The position numbers were made by a program, and so were the translations under genes. DNA of 64,000 bases from contig CM070572.1 in the NCBI GenBank assembly GCA_036346355.1, forward strand, positions 39,593,944 to 39,657,943, in the 5' to 3' direction. Positions within the stretch are counted from its first letter, which is position 1. Each line of letters opens with the position of its first letter. Source of the DNA: Rhipidocladum racemiflorum (Eukaryota > Streptophyta > Magnoliopsida > Poales > Poaceae). Below are positions 58,345 to 64,000 of the stretch, in pieces. The notes under the pieces are model-generated. The model worked only from the letters and a program-made list of their open reading frames with translations, was not told the origin of the DNA and searched no databases.

Positions 58345-58538
58345 AAACAATCCCCACCATGGATCAACCTCATCGGAGATGGGACGGTTACTACCCTGGA
58401 TTGCCGGCGAATAAAATGGCAATATTGCAATAATATATGACGTTTTGGATATCAACACGGTTTTCAACATGCACATGTTTATAATAAATATAATAAATAT
58501 TGTATTATGAAAATATTTTCATGACTACACTAATAATA
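57453..58538. other. spacer with 30-base poly(A) run
   Basis: A GC-rich stretch at 57453-57900 has open frames on both strands but no recognisable domain. An uninterrupted run of 30 A lies at 58311-58340. The sequence around 58188-58310 resembles 24797-24930. Confidence 0.4.
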
Positions 58539-58759
58539 CTCCATACAGTCTTCAAAAAGCTGATGTTTTGGATATAGTAATGGTCAAGCTTTCATAATAC
58601 TATAATTTTTATGTCTAAACTTGTCTCGAGAAGTACTTTCATAATACTATAATTTTATTGAGTTTTATGAATATACTGTAATAAAAATTAGCGATCAAAG
58701 TTTAATTTTGAAGACCGTGTCAATGTCCAAAACATCATCTTCTTGAAGACGGGAGGAAG
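58539..58759. mobile_element. Stowaway-like MITE
   Basis: Termini CTCCATACAGTCTTCAAAAA and the complement of CTTGAAGACGGGAGGAAG match as inverted repeats through TGATGTTTTGGA; TA flanks (58537-58538, 58760-58761). Confidence 0.7.
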
Positions 58760-59039
58760 TACTATTTTGGTATGGCTGATCTAAATAGTTTATTTTATGA
58801 GAGGTGCTTCTATATTTTTTTTTAATATTGTACAACTATTAAAATATGAATGAATGGTAGATGATGATTACTTACCTCTTCATTTACTTTAAGATGAGAG
58901 CAACTAATATAGAAAAAATATAGAAACACCGCTCTTATTTTATATGTTGACAGTTAAAAGTTAAAAAAAATTGATTGCACCCTTTCCACGTAAGTAGTAC
59001 CAAGCACGGACAAAAACAAAATAGAAAAATATTGCCTTA

Positions 59040-59319
59040 GGACTCGTTCATTTCAGCTTCTGGACAGCTTCTGTTTTAAAAAAAATGGATTATTTGCCGA
59101 ACGAGAGGATTCTGGACAGCTTCTCTGAGAATCAGAAGCTGATTTCTATATACAATCAAAATCTGGCTGAAACCTAATTCTCACTGATTCTTGCTGATTC
59201 TCGCCGGCTTGGTCCAGAACCTAGAAGTTGTAGCCAGCTCGGCCCGATTCTCTCATAATCAGAAACAGCTTCTCCTATAATCTAGAATCCATAATCCAGA
59301 AGCTGAAACGAACTAAGCC
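59040..59319. mobile_element. Tourist/Harbinger-like MITE
   Basis: Inverted termini around GTTCRTTTCAGCTTCTGGA (left GGACTCGTTCATTTCAGC, right its complement form GGCTTAGTTCGTTTCAGC) and a 3-bp duplication TTA (59037-59039, 59320-59322), as in PIF/Harbinger MITEs. The interior repeats the word CAGCTTCT. Confidence 0.75.
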
Positions 59320-59886
59320 TTAGCCTATAGGAAGATCATCGTCTCATCAATTTGTAGCCTAGCTAGCACCATCGCACTAACGTCAGTTTTTGAAAAGCCA
59401 GTAGACTCTTCAAATGAGTCAGATTTTAAGTGATTTTTGATATAAACTAGAAGTTATATATAACTAACAAACACCAAAAACTAAGACATGCTTTTCCAGT
59501 GTATTGTGCGGGAGATTAGCTATTTGCCAAACACCCTTTTATAGAAAAAACTACGACTGCTTTGTTGAATTATATGCGGTATTAGCAAAATATTCATTAA
59601 CTTAATTTCCAATATAAAGAGGACAAAGTGACAGCCATAAGTAGTGTTTAACAGAATGAACAATACTACAAAAGATTGATCATGTACCAATTTCGATAAA
59701 CAGCACAACATGGCAAATAACACATTCAAAGCAATGATTAAATTGAGCATTTTATAACCAAAAATATACAGGCTACTCAATGAAACCATGTGTTCGGCTA
59801 TAATTAATCAACTAGACAAAAACATCCAGTAAAGGAATTTGACAAGAAGATAACAACAAATTAACTAATTTTAAATTTTACTTATA

Positions 59887-60583
59887 CTGTCACAACCTGT
59901 CTCACTAAGCCGACTCTTCATAGAGAAACTACCCACAGTACCGACAATTTATCCAAAGCATACAGGATGACGATTGCAAAGGATAAATTGAACAGTATAG
60001 GAACCACAGAATACTCACTGAGACACTGGATTCAAACCAGTGAGAAGAACAGACAAGGCACGTCGAAGACGCTGTCCCAGAAAACAATATTGCCACTACA
60101 AAGTCGCAGTTACCGGCAAGTTTTCGGAGATACAATGCTGGTGATTCTTGAGTCAAAAGTAACACCAAGAATCCCAAGATGCACCAGCGAAATGCATAGA
60201 GCCACAAGCACAGCCCTTCGGCCAAAGGGGATCAAAGACACGGTCAACAATAGAGACAACCACAATCCAATGGAGAGGGAGAGCTCACTAAAAAAAATTT
60301 CGTTCTCCAATCGAGAGGGAACCAACCGAATATTAGACGGGAGATCATCACCTAGGAGGGGAAGCAACGGTTGCTGAGAAGACCGGCTAGATCCGGCATC
60401 CTCGCGCCCACGCGCCCGAGCAAGGTGCAGCCGCCGCCGCTGCCACCCTCCTGCGATCTCTCTCTCTCTCTCTCTCTTCCTCTCGATCGGTTAGGGTTGC
60501 CCCTGGCTCGGTTGGCTTAGGCTAACCAGTTGGCTGGCCGGATGGGCCAAATGTGCCAAAGGCCCATGGGCAAAAGCCCAACA
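59887..60583 (-). repeat. 3' LTR of a truncated Ty1-copia element (left end uncertain)
   Basis: On the minus strand TGTTGGGCTTTTGCC begins at 60583, right after a purine tract (AAGTGTGGGGAT, 60595-60584), as expected for an LTR start after pol. The other end is tentatively the TGTCACAACC at 59887. Contains a (CT)n run near 60459-60478. Open frames 59929-60367 on the minus strand have hydrophobic stretches but no recognised family and are treated as LTR sequence. Confidence 0.5.
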
Positions 60584-61121
60584 ATCCCCACACTTTTGCC
60601 TCAACATGTCCAAGATCAAAACTTGTGTAACCTTGTTTAATATACTATTGTTCAACAATGGTACCGAAATAGTTTGAACCAAAGTTTAGTTAAAAGAACT
60701 ACAGCTCTGCATAGACAATGGAGGACTACGCCTTGATCCAATGCCTTGGTATGAGAGCCTTCATTCTAATAACACATAGTACTTGGCAGAAACGTTTCAC
60801 CTTTACCAGGGCAGGACTTTACGGTCATGTCCTTGTATCTTTTCATAAGCTCACTAGAGAGTATACCCCCGAACTCTCCCGGACCGCGACCCCACGGTCA
60901 GCTCACATAGGTAAATTCTTTAGGAAATTCTGTAGGACAATTTCCTAGCCAAATGGCTCTGAATTTATTAAGAGGTGTACCTCAACCTCTCATACAGAAA
61001 AGAACAACAGCTAACAGGACCCTTAGAGATGTGCTTCTGATTTCCACACAGTTTAGTTGTCCCAGAGCTTGTTTCATGAGATCGCCGCTCAACCAGGATG
61101 GGTTGCCACCGTTGGAAACCT

Positions 61122-61700
61122 CTAGCAGGGTATGAGGCCCATTCCCTTATACGCTGCTTGGATAGTTGTCTTAGACAATACTTTTGTGAAAGGATCTACC
61201 ATATTACTATCAGATTGGATGTATTCTATAGTAATAACACCCGTCTCTCTCGCATGCCGAGTTGACTTATTAAGTCTTCTCCTTATATGCCTCGAGGACT
61301 TCATATTATCTTTTCTACTCTTAACCTTGACTAATACAGCCTGGTTATCACAGTATACTAAGACTACTAGTATCAGTTTTTCCAGCACAGGTAGGTCAAA
61401 AAGAAGCTCCTTGAGCCATTCTGCCTCTACAACTGCTGAATCAAGTGCAACTAATTCAACCTCCATAGTAGAGCGTGTATTTATAGTCTGTTTTGCAGAC
61501 TTCCAAGACACAGGTCCACCAGTCAAAGTAAACACATATCCACTTGTGGCTTTCATTTCATCCGAGTCACTGATCCAATTAGAATCACTGAATCCCTCCA
61601 AGACTTCCGGATGACCAGAGTAATGGATCCCAAGTCTCATGGTACCTTTAAGATACCTGAGCACTCTATGTAATGCTACCCAATGACCTTTCTATACTAA
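61122..61700 (-). pseudogene. pol: RT/RNase H fragment of a Ty1-copia element
   Basis: Minus-strand frame with copia RNase H motifs: LRYLKGTMRLGI, FSDSNWISD, SGYVFTLTGGPVSWKSAKQ, then YCDNQAV and the C-terminal MVDPFTKVLSK. The frame itself is open to TGA at the PPT side. The upstream part of pol is cut off where hAT-like DNA begins at 61705 (TAGGGATGGCAA). A 540-bp spacer separates it from the PPT. Confidence 0.8.
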
Positions 61701-61704
61701 TTAG

Positions 61705-61761
61705 TAGGGATGGCAATTGAGCCCCAATTACCCATGAAGACCACTAACAGGTGGTTTTGAG
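61705..61761 (+). mobile_element. left end of a hAT-like element, itself interrupted
   Basis: TAGGGATGGCAATTGAGC is the same type of terminus as at 625. Only 57 bases are seen before a second hAT element. No matching right end was found within the window. Confidence 0.45.
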
Positions 61762-62770
61762 TAGAGGTGGGCACTCGGACCGGGCTTCTTCGGGCCGATC
61801 CGAAGCACAGCGAGCACGGCACGATCCAATCCCGGCTCGGCACATAAGAGGGTCGTGTCGTGCCGACCCGGCATAGTAGCTCGGGCCGTGCTGGGCTCAG
61901 GAACAGGGCACGATGGGCGGCACGGCCAGACACTGCCATTTGGGCCAAGCCCGTGCCGGCACGGCACAACAGTGGCCTGTCGACACACCGTCGGCATGCA
62001 CCACGGCCCTACTGCCCCAGCCCTTGGCAGGGCATGACGCCACTGCGTCGGCCCGCGGTAGGGCACGACCTCGGCTGGGAGAGGAGTGGGGGGAGGGTGA
62101 AGGGAGGAGGCTGCAATGCAGTAGAGGCCGGAGGGGAAGGTGGAGGGGTGCTAACCTAGTTGCATTGCCGTTTGTGGCCGTCCGTGGCCGCCGTGCCGAG
62201 GAGGGAGGTGGTGGTGGTCCTCTCTCTCCCTCCGACTCTCTATGTAACTCTCTTTGGCTCACTCCCACTCTCTCAGTCCCTCTCTCTCCCCCTCCGACAC
62301 TCTAGATAACTCTCTTTGTCCCTCTCTGTCCCCCCGACTCTCTATGTAACTCTCTTCGGCTCACACACTCTCTCTCCCTCCAACTCTCTATCTAACTCTC
62401 TCAGTCGCTCCCTCTCCCTCCGACTCTATGTAACTATCTCCGGCTCACTCTCACTCCAGCACCGTGCATAGTTCTCTCCGCTTCTCCATCCCCATCAACC
62501 CTGTCGACTACCACAGATGCCCCACCTTTTCAATCCAACTCCGGTGACCCCATCGACCGGTGCTCCTTTCCTCTCATCAGAATAGTGCAAATGGGCCGGA
62601 CCTGGGCCGGCATGGCATGAAGTAGGCACGAAGCGCAAATGGGCCGTGCCTAGGCTCGCTGAAGGCGACCCGGGCTGGCACAATGGGCCGTCGCGGCCCG
62701 GCACGGTTCAGGCAAGAAGCACGATGGGCCCGTGCTGGGCCAGCCTGGCATGGCCCGACGCCCACCTCTA
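61762..62770. mobile_element. non-autonomous hAT element, 1009 bp
   Basis: Inverted termini TAGAGGTGGGC...GGGC and GCCC...GCCCACCTCTA. The flanking octamers GTTTTGAG and GTTTTTAC share six of eight bases, consistent with a decayed 8-bp duplication. The subterminal regions are packed with GGGCC, GGCACGG and GGGCCGTG words in both orientations, as in hAT elements. No transposase. Confidence 0.7.
62210..62460. repeat. imperfect CT-rich minisatellite inside the hAT element
   Basis: About four copies of a ~60-bp unit around CCGACTCTCTATGTAACTCTC and GGCTCACTC. Confidence 0.75.
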
Positions 62771-64000
62771 GTTTTTACGTAGAAGCTGTCCCTTGACCCG
62801 GCCCATCCGCCAACTTCCCATCCCCTCGCAGTATCGCAAGCTCCCACACACGGTGCTCCCCAATCCTCTGTTAGAATATTAAGCATACTAATGATGAATT
62901 TATTTTGAAAATAAATTATGACTATAATTGAAGATATAACAGTGGATATAAACAAACTATACATGGTTCAAATGTGTTACCAAGTTGAAGGGAAGATGTG
63001 GCCGAATCGATAGTAGATGGCGATGAAGATCAGTAGGCGATATAGACAAAGCAAACTGTCGATGACGAAACCAACTAGCAGTCACATGAAGATGCTTCCC
63101 AAAATGGGATTCGTCCTCTCCCGGTGCAGGATCTCAAGGACGAATGTTTTGGAGCCCTGCACTCCCAACAGTCGGTGCACGCTGGTGAAGGGACGGGGAA
63201 GAAGAAGCAGTGTAGTACTCGCGGAAGGTAAAAGGTTCAAGCCAGATTTGATCTCTGTTCACGTATATATTACAGAGAGAGAGAGGGAGAGAGAGAAAAG
63301 CCGAACATGATTCGAGTCGGTTACACGCATAGAATCTGACCTCGATACAAGTCGGTTACAGATTTGTACGCTCACGTGTAAAGAAAATAAATGCAAATAA
63401 ACACATAACAGAGAGCAAAAAACTCTAAAAATAAAATAAAATTCACCATTAGATAGTGCACAATTTTACCAATTTTTAGGCTATGGAATCACCTCAATCG
63501 GAGTTTGTATGAGCAAGAACGAGCAAAGTGAAGTTTAAAAATAAAAGAAAACGAATATACTGAATTATCAGAATTATTTTTCTATTGAAAATCCAGAATA
63601 TTACATCACTATGACGTCAGTCCTGAATTAAATTTTGGCCAAATTATTTTTCTAGAGGAAAATCCAACTTTATGACATCATGCTGACGTCAGTAGTTAAA
63701 TAAATAAAACAAAATATATTTTTAAAATCTGTGATGCTAACATGTGGGACCGGGAATGACACCATGCTGGTGTCACATGCGCGATGTGGCTCGGCTGACA
63801 TGCGGGCCCCGCACTGACGTCACGATGACATCAGCAAACCGCGCGGCTAGCTAGCAACGCCTCGGTTACCGTGCATACACGTGTCAATCTCCTATTGGCA
63901 TATGCTGCGGTTAGATCTAGATCATAGATTTCAAATCAATGGTTGGGATTATATCGGATCAGGGCTACAAAGATGACGTGTGGAGAGTCATCACTCGATC
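62771..64000. other. spacer, no gene recognised
   Basis: TGTTAGAATATTAAGC at 62869 has the look of an LTR start, but no partner end was seen. A (GA)n run is at 63274-63297. Three TGACGTCA palindromes lie at 63612-63619, 63684-63691 and 63815-63822. No coding evidence. Confidence 0.4.

Noticed and set aside
59929..60367. Hydrophobic minus-strand frames suggesting a membrane protein
   Set aside because: They lie inside the probable LTR of a truncated copia element and match no known family.

Overview
The window is nuclear DNA of a grass, most likely rice or a close relative (Oryza). The evidence is family-level: plant Ty1-copia and Ty3-gypsy retrotransposons primed from initiator-Met tRNA, many Stowaway/Harbinger-type MITEs, Helitrons with grass-style termini, and one GC-rich, one-intron receptor-kinase gene. 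No database search was possible, so the organism is inferred. About two thirds of the sequence is transposable-element DNA. Few host genes are visible.

Layout. 1-23300 is a multi-layer nest. An old inverted LTR (626-672 plus 22367-23300) was split by a 21.7 kb Ty1-copia element (673-22361, target duplication TCTAG). That element's own 3' accessory ORF was later split by a second Ty1-copia element (9862-20018, target duplication GCGTG), which belongs to the same LTR family as the old inverted LTR. A hAT-like element occupies 1-625. 23300-28690 is AT-rich spacer with two short Helitrons (24079-24378, 27441-27752), a minus-strand Helitron carrying a ~114-bp minisatellite (24997-~26097) and three Stowaway-like MITEs. 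28691-41579 is a Tekay/Del-type chromovirus (Ty3-gypsy) with 3.5 kb LTRs and a decayed gag-pol-chromodomain region. Its right junction has no simple target duplication but a 40-bp filler and a 33-bp direct repeat.

43667-45831 (minus) is the best host gene: a two-exon LRR receptor-like pseudokinase resembling the CaMRLK/MEE62 group. 47933-53217 is interpreted as a gene-capturing Helitron whose 3' terminus is at 53217. It holds exon fragments resembling three unrelated genes: an ILR1-like IAA-amino-acid hydrolase, a phosphoethanolamine N-methyltransferase (opposite strand) and an AGD-type ArfGAP BAR domain. 53680-54062 is a near-perfect foldback MULE with a 9-bp duplication. 54721-55123 (minus) is a small secreted cysteine-rich peptide gene with a TATA box and an in-frame stop. 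55278-59319 holds a tandem duplication, several MITEs and a candidate hAT element. 59887-61704 (minus) is the 3' part of another Ty1-copia element, interrupted by hAT elements from 61705. 62771-64000 has no recognised gene but carries three TGACGTCA palindromes.

The most useful points for a second look are: the accessory ORF of the outer copia element; the palindromic 15-bp repeats reiterated in its LTRs and post-pol spacer; the age paradox between outer and inner element; the three-gene Helitron capture; and the interrupted secreted cysteine-rich peptide gene.
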